Assembly (NCBI GenBank): GCA_027492485.1
Contig: JAPUER010000029.1
Location: 23,559 to 87,558, forward strand
DNA from: Betaproteobacteria bacterium
GTDB taxonomy: Bacteria; Pseudomonadota; Gammaproteobacteria; Burkholderiales; Casimicrobiaceae
Direction of reading: 5' to 3'
Length of the DNA stretch: 64,000 nt
Under the pieces are notes generated by a model. The model was not told the origin of the DNA, did not search any database, and worked only from the letters and a program-made list of their open reading frames with translations. Positions 1 to 9,639 of this stretch are shown here, piece by piece (position 1 is the first letter of the stretch; every line of letters starts with the position of its first letter). A program made the translations under genes and the position numbers.

Positions 1-1446
1 GGCTTTCTGAACAACGTCGGCCTCGACTATCTCTCGCTCGACCGTAGCGCCGAAACGCTTTCCGGCGGCGAAGCGCAGCGCATCCGGCTCGCCTCGCAGA
101 TCGGCTCCGGCCTTACCGGCGTGATGTACGTGCTCGACGAGCCGTCCATCGGCCTGCACCAGCGCGACAACGACCGCCTGCTGGAAACGCTCAAGCATCT
201 GCGTGACCTCGGCAACACGGTGCTGGTGGTCGAGCACGACGAGGACGCGATCATGAGCGCGGACTACGTGGTCGATCTTGGCCCTGCAGCGGGCGTGCAC
301 GGCGGCGAGGTGATTGCGCACGGCAAACCCGCCGACATCAAGAAGAGCAAGAAGTCGCTGACCGGGCTCTATCTGTCGGGCGAGAAGCAGATCGCGGTGC
401 CGAAGAAGCGTGTCGCGCCCGACCGCAAGCGCCAGATCACGATCCGCGGTGCACGCGGCAACAACCTGAAGGGTGTGACGGTATCGATCCCCGCCGGACT
501 GCTGACGGCGGTGACGGGTGTCTCCGGCTCGGGCAAATCGACGCTGGTCAACGACACGTTGTATCGTGCGGCTGCCAGGAAGATTTACGGCAGCATCGAA
601 GACCCGGCGCCGCACGACGGCATCGACGGCCTCGAACCGTTCGACAAGGTCATCAACGTCGACCAGAGTCCGATCGGACGCACGCCGCGCTCGAATCCCG
701 CGACCTACACGGGGCTGTTCACGCCGATCCGCGACCTCTTCGCGCAGACGCCGCAGGCGCGCGAACGCGGCTACGAGCCTGGTCGCTTCTCGTTCAACGT
801 GAAGGGCGGCCGCTGCGAGGCCTGCGAGGGCGACGGCGTGATCAAGGTCGAGATGCACTTTCTGCCGGATGTTTACGTCGCCTGCGACGTCTGCCACGGC
901 AAACGCTACAACCGCGAGACGCTCGACATTCACTATCGCGGCAAGAACATCTCGGAAGTGCTCGACATGACGGTCGAGGACGCCTGTGAATTTTTCTCGC
1001 CGGTGCCGGCAATCGCGGCGAAAGTCAACCTGCTGAACGAGGTGGGACTCGGCTACATCCGGCTCGGACAGGCCGCGACCACGCTGTCGGGCGGCGAGGC
1101 GCAGCGCGTCAAGCTGGCGCTGGAGCTATCGAAACGCGACACCGGCAACACGCTCTACATCCTCGATGAGCCGACGACCGGGCTGCACTTCGCCGACATC
1201 GATTTGCTGCTCAAGGTGCTGTACCGGCTGCGCGACCACGGCAACACGGTGGTCGTGATCGAACACAACCTCGACGTCATCAAGACGGCCGACTGGATCG
1301 TCGACATGGGGCCGGAGGGTGGTGACGGCGGCGGCACGGTAGTCGCGCAGGGGACGCCGGAGACGGTGGCGGCCGAGGGGGCAGCGGGCGGGTCGTATAC
1401 CGCGGGTTTTCTCGCACCAATGCTGAAAAAGGCGGCGCGGAAGTAG
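1..1446 (+). CDS. uvrA: UvrABC excinuclease subunit A (5'-truncated by window edge)
   Basis: ATPase subunit of nucleotide excision repair; it recognises helix-distorting DNA lesions with UvrB. The open frame runs in from the left edge, so only the C-terminal 481 residues are present. Visible are the first ABC domain's signature LSGGEAQR and Walker [10 protein letters not shown], then the second domain's Walker [10 protein letters not shown]. These are followed by the zinc finger (CEACEGDG, then CDVCHG about 20 residues later), a second LSGGEAQR and [12 protein letters not shown]. The order and spacing are those of UvrA. The stop is a TAG after a Lys-rich tail, which is normal for the family. 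The identification is secure; only the N-terminus is missing. Confidence 0.97.
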   Translation, partial: GFLNNVGLDYLSLDRSAETLSGGEAQRIRLASQIGSGLTGVMYVLDEPSIGLHQRDNDRLLETLKHLRDLGNTVLVVEHDEDAIMSADYVVDLGPAAGVHGGEVIAHGKPADIKKSKKSLTGLYLSGEKQIAVPKKRVAPDRKRQITIRGARGNNLKGVTVSIPAGLLTAVTGVSGSGKSTLVNDTLYRAAARKIYGSIEDPAPHDGIDGLEPFDKVINVDQSPIGRTPRSNPATYTGLFTPIRDLFAQTPQARERGYEPGRFSFNVKGGRCEACEGDGVIKVEMHFLPDVYVACDVCHGKRYNRETLDIHYRGKNISEVLDMTVEDACEFFSPVPAIAAKVNLLNEVGLGYIRLGQAATTLSGGEAQRVKLALELSKRDTGNTLYILDEPTTGLHFADIDLLLKVLYRLRDHGNTVVVIEHNLDVIKTADWIVDMGPEGGDGGGTVVAQGTPETVAAEGAAGGSYTAGFLAPMLKKAARK

Positions 1447-1470
1447 GCATCAGTATTCCGGCGCGCAGAT

Positions 1471-1543
1471 GTAGGAGCGGCCTTGGCCGCGATTGGCTAC
1501 CGGAGCATCCGTGCGGGCATTCGCGGCCAAGGCCGCTCCCACA
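1471..1543. repeat. REP-like inverted repeat
   Basis: The left arm GTAGGAGCGGCCTTGGCCGC is matched by a right arm reading GCGGCCAAGGCCGCTCC about 30 bases later, so the unit can fold into a long hairpin. It starts with GTAGGAGCGGC, as does the repeat at 17122. It lies between the convergent uvrA and hsp20 genes. REP/REPIN-type repeats often occupy such 3' intergenic sites. The family assignment is by pattern only. Confidence 0.7.
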
Positions 1544-1554
1544 GAGTCGCATGC

Positions 1555-1582
1555 CGTCATTCCGGCGTGGGCCGGAATGACG
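1555..1582. repeat. Perfect 12-bp-stem hairpin between convergent genes
   Basis: CGTCATTCCGGC and GCCGGAATGACG form a perfect 12-bp stem around a 4-base loop, 12 bases beyond the hsp20 stop codon. There is no T tract, so it is a poor intrinsic terminator. It may stabilise or block read-through of mRNA 3' ends from uvrA and hsp20, or be one of the common CGTCATTCC-type dispersed palindromes. Confidence 0.6.
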
Positions 1583-1594
1583 GCTGCGTGACGA

Positions 1595-2032
1595 TCAGTT
1601 GATCGTGAGACGCTTCTGTGCCGCCGCGTTCTTCTTCGGCAGCGTCAGCGTCAGCACGCCATGCTCGTGCTTCGCGCATGCCTGTTCGGCGTCCACCGCC
1701 TGCGGCAGCTTGAAGGCACGCGACACGGCGCCGGCGGCGCGCTCGGTCAGCACCGCGCGATCCTCGGTATTGCCTTCGGCCGTTTCCCGCTTGAAGGTCG
1801 CCTCGACGCGAACCGTCTTCTCGTCGACATCCACTGCGATGTCCTCCTTGGCTACGCCCGGCACGTCGAATTGCACGATGTAGGCGGTCGGCGTTTCGCG
1901 CACGTCGGCGCGCAATTGGGTCTCGGCGCGGTCGCCGAAAAGCTCCGATGCCAGCGAATCGAGCGTGCGGTCGAAACCGCGGCCGCCCCAGCGAACGGCG
2001 GGCACACCATTGAAGCGAATCAAACCAGTCAT
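1595..2032 (-). CDS. Small heat shock protein, Hsp20/alpha-crystallin family
   Basis: ATP-independent holdase chaperone of 145 residues, the usual size for class A bacterial sHSPs. The alpha-crystallin domain runs from about residue 40 (RADVRETPTAYIVQFDVPGV) to about 135. It has the typical A-x-x-x-x-G-V-L-T-L-T-L-P motif near the end (HEHGVLTLTLPKK). The short C-terminal tail lacks a clear I-x-I anchor; LTIN is the closest match. The ATG is preceded by AAGGAAA. A sigma-32-like promoter sits upstream, which fits heat induction. The neighbour on the same strand is the SulP permease, but the 138-base gap and own promoter suggest independent transcription. Confidence 0.93.
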   Translation of the reverse strand: MTGLIRFNGVPAVRWGGRGFDRTLDSLASELFGDRAETQLRADVRETPTAYIVQFDVPGVAKEDIAVDVDEKTVRVEATFKRETAEGNTEDRAVLTERAAGAVSRAFKLPQAVDAEQACAKHEHGVLTLTLPKKNAAAQKRLTIN

Positions 2033-2086
2033 TGCATTTTCCTTTCGTCTTGCAGTGCGCTGAATCGGCAGCGCTCATGACGTCGA

Positions 2087-2114
2087 AAATGCGCGCCCGT
2101 CGGCGGCTTTCAAG
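2087..2114 (-). promoter_or_regulatory. Sigma-32 (RpoH)-like heat shock promoter of hsp20
   Basis: Read on the minus strand: CTTGAA, a 14-base spacer, then GCGCATTT. This is close to the RpoH consensus CTTGAA-N13/14-CCCCATNT. It lies about 55-80 bases upstream of the hsp20 ATG, a sensible distance. No other gene could use it. Confidence 0.5.
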
Positions 2115-2170
2115 TGTTTTCGCGGCAGATTATTTTGCGGTGCGGGCGCTTGAAAAGCGCGCGCCGAGCC

Positions 2171-3853
2171 CTACGCCGCCGGGTTTGCCGGCGCCTGCTG
2201 CAGTTGCGCCTGCACCTGTCGCCAGATGGCAAGATCGAGCGCTTGCCGTCGCGTCTCGACGACGTGGTCGAGCCCGAGTTTTTTGTCGAGACCGGTGCGC
2301 GTGAACAGGCCTCGCGGCTGCGGTCCGAGGCCGAACACAATCACTTCGACGCCGTGGTGGCGGCAGCCTTCGCAATAGCGCTCGATGGCCTCCAGCGCCG
2401 TCGAATCGAGGTAGATGACTTCGAGAAAATCGAGCAGCACCAGCCGGCTGCCGGGCGGGATCGACGCCAGGCCGGCTTCCAGCCGGTCGACGACGCCGAA
2501 GAACAGCGCACCGCGCAGGCGGACGCCGGCGACGCCCTCGGGCAACGGCAGCGCCGGCGCGTCCGGGTCTTTCGCCAGATTGGTCACCACCTGCACCGCG
2601 GCGGCCTCGGTGAGGCGCTTGATCAGGAGCAGCGTGGCCAGCACCATGCCGACTTCGACCGCGATGGTGAGGTCGAACAGGACGGTCAGCAGGAAGGTGC
2701 TGATCAGCGTGGCGTTGCGCAGCGGCGTGTACTGGCGCAGTGCCTTGAACTCGCGCCACTCGCCCATGTTGAGTGCGACCCACATCAGGATCGCAGCCAG
2801 CGCCGGCAACGGCACGTGCTTGGCCAGCGGGCTGGCCACCAACAGCACGACCAGCACGGTCAGCGCATGCACCAGACCGGCCACAGGTGTTTGTGCGCCA
2901 TTCTTGATGTTGGCGCTGGTGCGTGCCATCGCACTGGTGGCGGCAAGTCCGCCAAATAGCGGCGACACCACGTTGGCAATGCCCTGCGCGATCAACTCCT
3001 GGTTGGCGTCGGCGCGGTCGTTGGTCTGCTTGTCGGCCACCACCGCGCAAAGCAGCGATTCGATGGCACCCAGCAGCGCAATGGTCACTGCCGGCGGAAT
3101 CAGGCTGCCGAGTTGCTCGATGGTGAACTGCGGCATCTCGGGCATCGGGATCGCGGCCTTGATCTCGCCGAATTTCGAGCCGATGGTAGCGATGCCGGTA
3201 TTGCTCCACAGCGTGAGCAGCGTCGAGAAAATCAGTACCAGAAACGGCGACGGGATGTAGCGCGACCACTTCGCCGGCCACAGGCGCAGGAAGGCGAGGC
3301 AGGCGATCGCCAGCAGCATCGACGGCCCATGCAGACTGGGCAGCGCCGCCCACAGCGCCTTGACGATGCCGAAGAATTCGCCCGGCATTTTGGCGATCGG
3401 CAGGCCGAGAAAGTCCTTCACCTGCGACAGCGCAATCAGCACGGCGATGCCGTTGGTGAAGCCGATGATCACCGAGTTGGGCACAAAACGGATCAAGCGT
3501 CCCAGCTTGGCCGCGCCCATGACAATCAGGATGACGCCTGCCATCATCGTGCAGATCATCAGGTTGGCCCAGCCGTAGCGGATCAGGATGCCGTAGAGCA
3601 CCACGATGAAGGCACCGGTTGGTCCGCCAATGCACAGACGGGTGCCGCCGAACGCGGAGATGATGAAGCCGGTGATGACCGCGGTGACCAGCCCCTGCTC
3701 GGGCGCGACGCCGCTGGCGATCGCAAACGCCATCGCCAGCGGAATGGCGATGATACCGACGGTGATGCCGGCGAGCAGGTCGGCGCGAAACTTCTCCGTA
3801 CTGTATGACGGAAGTTCGCGAAACAGGCGAGGGCGAAAGGCGAGACTGATCAT
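2171..3853 (-). CDS. SulP family anion permease with STAS domain
   Basis: Inner-membrane SulP/SLC26 transporter of 560 residues. SulP members carry sulfate, bicarbonate or other anions; the substrate cannot be read from sequence. The N-terminal about 420 residues are a series of hydrophobic spans with the family-typical opening (LLAGITVGIIAIPLAMAFAI). A cytoplasmic STAS domain follows at about 435-550, with the conserved YLDSTALEAIERYC segment. Start is an ATG. The upstream neighbour on this strand is a GNAT gene 43 bases away, so co-transcription is possible but not indicated. No carbonic anhydrase gene sits beside it, so a bicarbonate role is not supported by context. Confidence 0.92.
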   Translation of the reverse strand: MISLAFRPRLFRELPSYSTEKFRADLLAGITVGIIAIPLAMAFAIASGVAPEQGLVTAVITGFIISAFGGTRLCIGGPTGAFIVVLYGILIRYGWANLMICTMMAGVILIVMGAAKLGRLIRFVPNSVIIGFTNGIAVLIALSQVKDFLGLPIAKMPGEFFGIVKALWAALPSLHGPSMLLAIACLAFLRLWPAKWSRYIPSPFLVLIFSTLLTLWSNTGIATIGSKFGEIKAAIPMPEMPQFTIEQLGSLIPPAVTIALLGAIESLLCAVVADKQTNDRADANQELIAQGIANVVSPLFGGLAATSAMARTSANIKNGAQTPVAGLVHALTVLVVLLVASPLAKHVPLPALAAILMWVALNMGEWREFKALRQYTPLRNATLISTFLLTVLFDLTIAVEVGMVLATLLLIKRLTEAAAVQVVTNLAKDPDAPALPLPEGVAGVRLRGALFFGVVDRLEAGLASIPPGSRLVLLDFLEVIYLDSTALEAIERYCEGCRHHGVEVIVFGLGPQPRGLFTRTGLDKKLGLDHVVETRRQALDLAIWRQVQAQLQQAPANPAA

Positions 3854-3896
3854 CGCAGCCGCGGTGGCTCCCGCAAGATCATCACGTGCCGGGCGT

Positions 3897-4409
3897 TCAA
3901 GCGACTAATTTGCGCATGCGGATCGGCTGCAATGCACCCGCAAACACCGTCGAAAAAGTGCGGTCGGCTTCGACGCTGAAGCCAAGCTTTTCGAAATACG
4001 CCTTGTACTGCGGCGAATACGATTCGACCGGGATGCGAATCGAGCGTATTTCGGACTGTTTGGCCAGACGCTCCAGCGTGTCGAGCAGCAGTGTGGTGAA
4101 GCCACGACCGGAGAAAGTGCGGGTCACGCCCAAGCGGCGCAATTCCCAACTGCCGTCGCGTGCCTTCACATACGAGAGTGCGGCCACGGGGAGGTTGTTG
4201 CGATAGAGCACCAAGCCGCCGCCTGCGCGCAGATCGTCGGCAATCTGAGTCGGGTTGTCGTTCTTGCGCCGCTGCGAGATGGCAACGCGCTCCGACCAGT
4301 CGCCCTTGGTCAATGCCGAAACGACCGGCGCGTCGCGCGAGCTGGCTTTGAGAATCTTGTACTTATCCTGCTCGAAAACGGTACGGGTCGCGCCGAATAG
4401 GGTCTTCAT
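3897..4409 (-). CDS. GNAT-family N-acetyltransferase
   Basis: A 170-residue single-domain GNAT acyltransferase. The C-terminal half carries the acetyl-CoA-binding pattern ([27 protein letters not shown]), with R-G-x-G-F replacing the usual R/Q-x-x-G-x-G/A. The substrate is unknown. Its ATG overlaps the metG stop codon as ATGA, so the two are probably translationally coupled and transcribed together. The pairing says little about substrate. Confidence 0.8.
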   Translation of the reverse strand: MKTLFGATRTVFEQDKYKILKASSRDAPVVSALTKGDWSERVAISQRRKNDNPTQIADDLRAGGGLVLYRNNLPVAALSYVKARDGSWELRRLGVTRTFSGRGFTTLLLDTLERLAKQSEIRSIRIPVESYSPQYKAYFEKLGFSVEADRTFSTVFAGALQPIRMRKLVA

Positions 4410-6631
4410 GTAACTTTCATGCCGGCGCGGGCACCAGCGTGCGGGTTAAGCAGATACAAGCCTGCGCCATTGTGGTCATCTTTGCCCGATGCTGCAAGCA
4501 CCATACCTTCCGACACGCCAAACTTCATTTTGCGCGGGGCCAGATTGGCAACAAGCACCGTGTACTGGCCGATCAGGCTCTCAGGCGCGTAAGCCGACTT
4601 GATGCCGGAGAAGACGTTGCGCGTTTTCGGCTGCCCGCTGTCGTCGATTTCGCCGACGTCAAGCGTCAGTCGCAACAGCTTGTCGCTGCCTTCAACGTGC
4701 CCGGCGTTGACGATCTTCGCGATGCGCAGATCGATTTTGGCGAAGTCGTCGATGCCGATGAAGCCGTCGCCCGGTATCGCCGGCGCAGCGGACTTCGCAG
4801 CGGCGTTGTCGCTGGCAGCGCCTTTCGATGCAGCTTGCGGTTTGGCGGTTTTTTCGGCCTTCGCAGGCGCGGGGGCGTCGGGCAGCAAGCCGAAGAGTTC
4901 GTCGAGTTGTTTTTCTTCGACGCGGGACATGAGGTGCTTGTAGGTGTTGATGCGATGATTCGCCACAAAGGGCACATCGACGTCGCTCCACGCTTGCGGC
5001 GGCAGATTCAGGAACGCGAATACGCGCGCCGCCGTGGACGGCATGACCGGGGCCAGATAGATGGTCAGGACGCGGAAACACTCCATCACGCTCGAACACA
5101 CGATGTGAAGCTGCAGGCGCTTGCTTTCGTCGGTGGTCGCCGCCTTCGCAATATCCCACGGCTTGCTCGTGTCGTAGAACAAATTCACGAAATCGGCAAG
5201 CTCCATCACCAATCGGATGGCCTTGCCGTAATCGCGCGCCGCAAACATTTCTGCGATTTCACCGGCCCTGAGCCTCACGTCGGCCGGCATGCCGCGATAT
5301 ACCGCAACGCGGTCGAACAGTTTGCCGTCGAAGTGCTTGTGCAGAAAACCCGCCGTCCGACTCGCAATATTGACGTACTTCCCGATCAAGTCCGAGTTCA
5401 CCCGCGCCATGAAATCTTCGGCGGTGAAGTCGACGTCCTCGACGTTGGCGTTGAGCTTGGCGGCGATGTAGTAGCGCAGCCACTCCGGGTTCATGCCGAT
5501 CTGCAGATACTTGAGCGGGTCGATCCCGGTTCCGCGGCTCTTGCTCATCTTCTCGCCGCCGACAGTGATGAAGCCATGCACGTTGACACTGTCGGGCACC
5601 TTATAGCCCGAAAACTTGAGCATCGCCGGCCAGAACAGCACGTGGAAGTAGACGATGTCCTTGCCGATGAAGTGGATCTGCTCGGTATCCGGATCGGCCA
5701 TGAATTCGGCGAACGACCGCGGCTCGCCGTTGGTCTTTGCCTTGCCGCTGTCGAAATAGTTCTTTAGCGAGGCGAGGTAACCGACCGGCGCGTCCAGCCA
5801 CACGTAGAAATACTTGCCGGGCGCATCGGGGATCGGGATACCGAAATAAGGCGCATCGCGCGAGATGTCCCAGTCGCCGAGTTTGCCGTCCTCACCCAGC
5901 CATTCCTTGGTCTTGGCGATGATCTCGCTTTGCAGACGCTTCTTGCTGTGGCGGTCGAGTCCTTCGGTCCAGTCGCGCAGGAAGTCAACGCACTGGGCGT
6001 CCGAGAGCTTGAAAAAGAAATGCTCCGACGAACGCATCTCGGGCGTCGCGCCGGACAGCGTCGAATATGGGTTCCTGAGATCGGTTGGCGCATAGACCGC
6101 GCCGCAGTTCTCGCAGGAGTCGCCGTACTGGTCTTTGGCGCCGCACTTCGGGCATTCGCCCTTGATGTAACGGTCGGGCAGGAACATGCTCTTGACCGGG
6201 TCGAAGAACTGTTCGATGGTTTTCGATGCAATGAAGCCCGCCGCCTTCAGCTTGCGGTAAATGTCTTGCGCCAGCTCGACGTTCTCGGGCGAATCGGTCG
6301 AATGCCAGTTGTCGATCGACAGGTGAAAGCCGTCGAGATATTCCTTGCGGGTCGCTGCGATCTCGGCGACGAAGGCCTGCGGCGTCTTGCCGGCCTTTTC
6401 GGCCGCGATCATGATTGGCGCGCCGTGCGTGTCGTCGGCGCAGACCCAGTGCACCTCGTGTCCCTGCATGCGCTGGAAGCGCACCCAGATGTCGGCCTGG
6501 ATGTATTCCATCATGTGACCCAGATGGAACTTGCCGTTCGCATAGGGGAGCGCTGTGGTGACGAAGATGCGCCGTTTTTTTTGCGGTGCAACCGGCGTCG
6601 CGGATGGAGTGGAGGATGCAGTCATGACCAT
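4406..6631 (-). CDS. metG: Methionyl-tRNA synthetase
   Basis: Charges tRNA-Met with methionine in the cytoplasm. The protein has 741 residues. The class I HIGH box appears as FHLGHMM near residue 37. A zinc-binding knuckle follows ([18 protein letters not shown]), then the KMSKS loop exactly as KMSKS ([12 protein letters not shown]). An Ala/Lys/Pro-rich linker joins a C-terminal tRNA-binding OB domain (about 635-741; [21 protein letters not shown]), which promotes dimerisation. Two in-frame ATGs (6631 and 6625) could start it; the family-conserved region begins well downstream. It is divergent from mrp across about 110 bases, so both promoters lie in that gap. Confidence 0.97.
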   Translation of the reverse strand: MVMTASSTPSATPVAPQKKRRIFVTTALPYANGKFHLGHMMEYIQADIWVRFQRMQGHEVHWVCADDTHGAPIMIAAEKAGKTPQAFVAEIAATRKEYLDGFHLSIDNWHSTDSPENVELAQDIYRKLKAAGFIASKTIEQFFDPVKSMFLPDRYIKGECPKCGAKDQYGDSCENCGAVYAPTDLRNPYSTLSGATPEMRSSEHFFFKLSDAQCVDFLRDWTEGLDRHSKKRLQSEIIAKTKEWLGEDGKLGDWDISRDAPYFGIPIPDAPGKYFYVWLDAPVGYLASLKNYFDSGKAKTNGEPRSFAEFMADPDTEQIHFIGKDIVYFHVLFWPAMLKFSGYKVPDSVNVHGFITVGGEKMSKSRGTGIDPLKYLQIGMNPEWLRYYIAAKLNANVEDVDFTAEDFMARVNSDLIGKYVNIASRTAGFLHKHFDGKLFDRVAVYRGMPADVRLRAGEIAEMFAARDYGKAIRLVMELADFVNLFYDTSKPWDIAKAATTDESKRLQLHIVCSSVMECFRVLTIYLAPVMPSTAARVFAFLNLPPQAWSDVDVPFVANHRINTYKHLMSRVEEKQLDELFGLLPDAPAPAKAEKTAKPQAASKGAASDNAAAKSAAPAIPGDGFIGIDDFAKIDLRIAKIVNAGHVEGSDKLLRLTLDVGEIDDSGQPKTRNVFSGIKSAYAPESLIGQYTVLVANLAPRKMKFGVSEGMVLAASGKDDHNGAGLYLLNPHAGARAGMKVT

Positions 6632-6743
6632 CTATTGCGGAGCAAGGGCTCGGCGCGAAAAGGGCGAAAACCCTTGGAAAAACAGGGAGATAGTATCAAA
6701 TCCAGGGCCTTGCCGAAGTGCGCAGCAGCTAAACTTGCCGGTT

Positions 6744-7823
6744 ATGACTGAATCAGAAGTGCTCTCCCATCTCGCGGCCTGCATCGACCCGAACACCGGT
6801 CGCGATTTCATCAAGGACAAGTCGATCAAGCGGGTGACCGTCGACGGCAACGATGTGACGGTTGACGTCGTGTTGGGCTACCCGGCGGCGAGCCAGCACG
6901 AGGCGCTTCGCCAACTCGTAACGCAGCATCTGCGCGGCCTGCCGGGCGTCGACAAGGTCACGGTCAGCATCTCGCAGAAGATCATCTCGCACGCGGTGCA
7001 GCGCGGCGTCAAGCTGAAGCCGGGTATCAAGAACATCATCGCGGTTGCCTCGGGCAAGGGCGGTGTCGGCAAGAGCACGACCGCCGTCAACCTCGCGCTG
7101 GCGCTCGCGGCCGAGGGCGCCAACGTCGGCCTCCTCGACGCCGACATCTATGGCCCGTCGCAGCCGCAAATGCTGGGCATCACCGGGCGACCGGAAAGCG
7201 CCGATGGCAAGACGCTGGAGCCGATGCAGGCGCACGGCATCCAGGCGATGTCGATCGGCTTCCTGATCGACACCGATACGCCGATGGTCTGGCGCGGCCC
7301 GATGGTGACACAGGCGCTGGAGCAATTGCTGTCCGACACCAACTGGCGTGACCTCGACTATCTGGTGATCGACATGCCGCCGGGTACCGGTGACATCCAG
7401 CTCACGCTGTCGCAGAAGGTGCCGGTCACAGGTGCCGTGATCGTGACCACGCCGCAGGAGATCGCGGTGATCGACGCCCGCAAGGGGCTCAAGATGTTCG
7501 ACAAGGTCGGCATCCCGATTGTCGGCATCGTCGAAAACATGAGCACGCACGTCTGCTCGAACTGCGGTCATGTCGAACCGATCTTCGGCGAGGGCGGTGG
7601 GCGCGCGATGTGCCGCGATTACAACGTGCCCTTCCTTGGCGGCCTGCCGCTGGATTCGAAGATTCGCGCCCAGTCCGACGGCGGGCGACCGACGGTGGTG
7701 GCCGATCCCGACGGGCCGGTGGCGGCGACCTACAGGGAGATCGCGCGCAAGGTGGCGATCTTCGTCGCGCAGAAGAGCGAAGATCACTCCGCCAAGTTCC
7801 CGACCATCAAGGTGGTGAGTTGA
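6744..7823 (+). CDS. apbC: Iron-sulfur cluster carrier protein Mrp/ApbC
   Basis: P-loop ATPase that carries and transfers [4Fe-4S] clusters; 359 residues. An N-terminal MIP18/DUF59 domain (about 1-90) precedes the Mrp ATPase domain with the deviant Walker A ASGKGGVGKSTTAVNLA. The cluster-ligating CxxC is in VCSNCGHVEPIF. The chosen ATG starts MTESEVLSHLAAC, which matches where Mrp proteins begin. An upstream in-frame start would overlap metG. It is followed after 61 bases by ispD-ispF, two isoprenoid genes whose pathway ends in Fe-S enzymes; that link is only suggestive. Confidence 0.95.
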   Translation: MTESEVLSHLAACIDPNTGRDFIKDKSIKRVTVDGNDVTVDVVLGYPAASQHEALRQLVTQHLRGLPGVDKVTVSISQKIISHAVQRGVKLKPGIKNIIAVASGKGGVGKSTTAVNLALALAAEGANVGLLDADIYGPSQPQMLGITGRPESADGKTLEPMQAHGIQAMSIGFLIDTDTPMVWRGPMVTQALEQLLSDTNWRDLDYLVIDMPPGTGDIQLTLSQKVPVTGAVIVTTPQEIAVIDARKGLKMFDKVGIPIVGIVENMSTHVCSNCGHVEPIFGEGGGRAMCRDYNVPFLGGLPLDSKIRAQSDGGRPTVVADPDGPVAATYREIARKVAIFVAQKSEDHSAKFPTIKVVS

Positions 7824-7884
7824 CCGCGGTTCGCTCTGGCCGGACACATTGCCTCAGTGTCGGGTGCAGGCAGGCGTCATAGCG

Positions 7885-8577
7885 ATGAGCGCACGCTGCC
7901 GCTGCGTTGCGGTGGTTCCTGCGGGCGGCAGCGGCTCGCGCTTCGGTGCGGCAACGCCCAAGCAGTACACCGAAATCGCCGGCGCAGCGGTGCTGGAGCA
8001 CACGCTGCGTGCGCTGCGCCAATGCCAGGCGATCGAACACATCTTTGTGGCAGTGCCAGCGGATGAGCATCGCGCCGATGCGATCGCAGTGCGCTCGGGG
8101 CATACGACCGTGTTGCATTGCGCTGGCGCGCAGCGCGCCCATACCGTGGTGAACGCGCTGGTTGCCATCGCGAAGTTTGTGCGACGCGACGCCTGGGTGC
8201 TGGTTCACGACGCTGCGCGACCTTGTGTGGCACTGGCCGACCTCGAACGTCTGATCGAACGGGTTGGCGCTCACCCGGTCGGCGGCCTGCTGGCGTCGCC
8301 CGTGGCCGACACGCTGAAGCGGGGCGACGACCAGGCGACCGTGGTCGAAACGGTATCGCGCGAACGGATGTGGCGGGCGCAGACGCCGCAGATGTTTCGC
8401 TACGAGACGCTGGTGCACGCGCTGAACGCTTCACCCGATGTCACCGACGAAGCGCAGGCGGTCGAGGCGCTGGGCATGGCCCCGCTCCTGGTGCCGGGCA
8501 GCGCGCGTAACATCAAGATCACGCAGGCGGAGGACGCCGAGCTGGCGGCGTTTTACCTGTCACAGAATCCGGGTTGA
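7885..8577 (+). CDS. ispD: 2-C-methyl-D-erythritol 4-phosphate cytidylyltransferase
   Basis: Third step of the MEP isoprenoid pathway: MEP plus CTP gives CDP-ME. The protein has 230 residues. It opens with the CTP-binding loop [10 protein letters not shown], then PKQY. Further on are VHDAARPC and the C-terminal N-I-K-I-T-x-x-E-D pattern ([12 protein letters not shown]). The ATG chosen puts the nucleotide loop at residue 12, as in characterised enzymes; a TTG 36 bases upstream is possible but less likely. It is separated from ispF by 8 bases, giving the usual ispDF operon. Confidence 0.95.
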   Translation: MSARCRCVAVVPAGGSGSRFGAATPKQYTEIAGAAVLEHTLRALRQCQAIEHIFVAVPADEHRADAIAVRSGHTTVLHCAGAQRAHTVVNALVAIAKFVRRDAWVLVHDAARPCVALADLERLIERVGAHPVGGLLASPVADTLKRGDDQATVVETVSRERMWRAQTPQMFRYETLVHALNASPDVTDEAQAVEALGMAPLLVPGSARNIKITQAEDAELAAFYLSQNPG

Positions 8578-8585
8578 ATGAGTTC

Positions 8586-9071
8586 ATGGGCATTCCGTTT
8601 CGCGTTGGTACCGGCTTCGATGTACATCAGCTCGTCGAAGGGCGCGATCTGATCGTCGGCGGCGTCAACATCCCCTACGATCGGGGCCTTCTCGGGCATT
8701 CCGATGCCGATGTCCTGCTGCACGCAATTGCGGACGCGCTGCTGGGCGCAGCCGCGCTCGGCGACATCGGCAAACATTTTCCTGACAACGATCCTGCCTA
8801 CAGAGGTGCCGACAGCCGCATCCTGCTGCGCAGCGTGGTCTCGCGTGTGCGCGAGGCTGGCTGGCAGGTCGGCAACATTGATGCCACCATCATCGCTCAG
8901 GCGCCGAAAATGGCGCCGCACATCGAGACCATGCGCATCAATATCGCGTCGGACTGCGGCGTGCCGCAGGATTGCATCGGCGTCAAGGCCACGACCACCG
9001 AGAAGCTCGGATTTACAGGCCGCGGCGAGGGTATCGCCGCGCAGGCGGTGGCGTTGCTAACGGCCGTTTGA
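8586..9071 (+). CDS. ispF: 2-C-methyl-D-erythritol 2,4-cyclodiphosphate synthase
   Basis: Fifth step of the MEP pathway; it cyclises CDP-ME 2-phosphate and releases CMP. The protein has 161 residues, the family norm. The start GTGFDVHQL supplies the metal-binding Asp and His. [25 protein letters not shown] and the C-terminal [17 protein letters not shown] are the two IspF signatures. ATG 8586 was chosen because it gives the standard N-terminus; an ATG at 8578 is out of frame. It follows ispD at 8 bases. Confidence 0.96.
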   Translation: MGIPFRVGTGFDVHQLVEGRDLIVGGVNIPYDRGLLGHSDADVLLHAIADALLGAAALGDIGKHFPDNDPAYRGADSRILLRSVVSRVREAGWQVGNIDATIIAQAPKMAPHIETMRINIASDCGVPQDCIGVKATTTEKLGFTGRGEGIAAQAVALLTAV

Positions 9072-9123
9072 CTATCGCCGTCGCGGCCTTTGGCGGGTCG
9101 CCGGACCGGTACAATCGACCTCG

Positions 9124-9507
9124 ATGAATCCCTTCGATGTTTTCTTCCGTTTCGGCCTTCGTATCGCCGTATCGCTCGCTGCGGTGGTGGCGGCCGTAGC
9201 GTCGGCGCAACCGGCAGCGCCGGCGGGTTCCGTCGACGTGCCCGACGGCCCGCCCGTGCTGATCAAACAGGACGCCATCGGCGGCGGCAATGCGGCGTCT
9301 GGCGCAGATGCCCGGACGCAAAACGCCGCCGCAGCATCGTTGTCGATCCGGGAAGAACGCGTGCAGGGGCGCCTGGCCAACGCACAGGTCAGTGTCGGCG
9401 GCCGATCATATCTGATCGTCGATCCCGCGGCAGGCCGCTTTGATCGTCAGGCAGGCAACGGTGGCCGGCGCGTAACCCCCTCACTGTGGGAGTTGTTCCG
9501 GTTCTAG
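9124..9507 (+). CDS. Hypothetical exported protein upstream of thrB
   Basis: A 127-residue protein with a clear Sec signal peptide (hydrophobic stretch about 10-28, cleavage near ASA-QP). It is followed by an Ala/Pro/Gly-rich low-complexity part. A small conserved-looking C-terminal piece contains GGRSYLIVDPAAGRFD and ends in ELFRF. Betaproteobacteria often have a small exported DUF2782-type protein beside thrB. Position fits, but the sequence match is weak and the assignment is left open. Probably periplasmic. Confidence 0.6.
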   Translation: MNPFDVFFRFGLRIAVSLAAVVAAVASAQPAAPAGSVDVPDGPPVLIKQDAIGGGNAASGADARTQNAAAASLSIREERVQGRLANAQVSVGGRSYLIVDPAAGRFDRQAGNGGRRVTPSLWELFRF

Positions 9508-9639
9508 TCGGTGCTTCAGCCTGGCGGTAACCATCTGTAACGATCGGCAGCGAGCAATCAACGCCATTCCGGCAAGGCCCGATGCACTATTGCTGCCTGC
9601 CATTCTTTCCTCCTCCACGACTATCGACCCAGCAACGGC

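Noticed and set aside
4439-5767. Long plus-strand open frame opposite metG
   Set aside because: Composition is Arg/His/Val-rich shadow sequence, and metG on the other strand is unmistakable.
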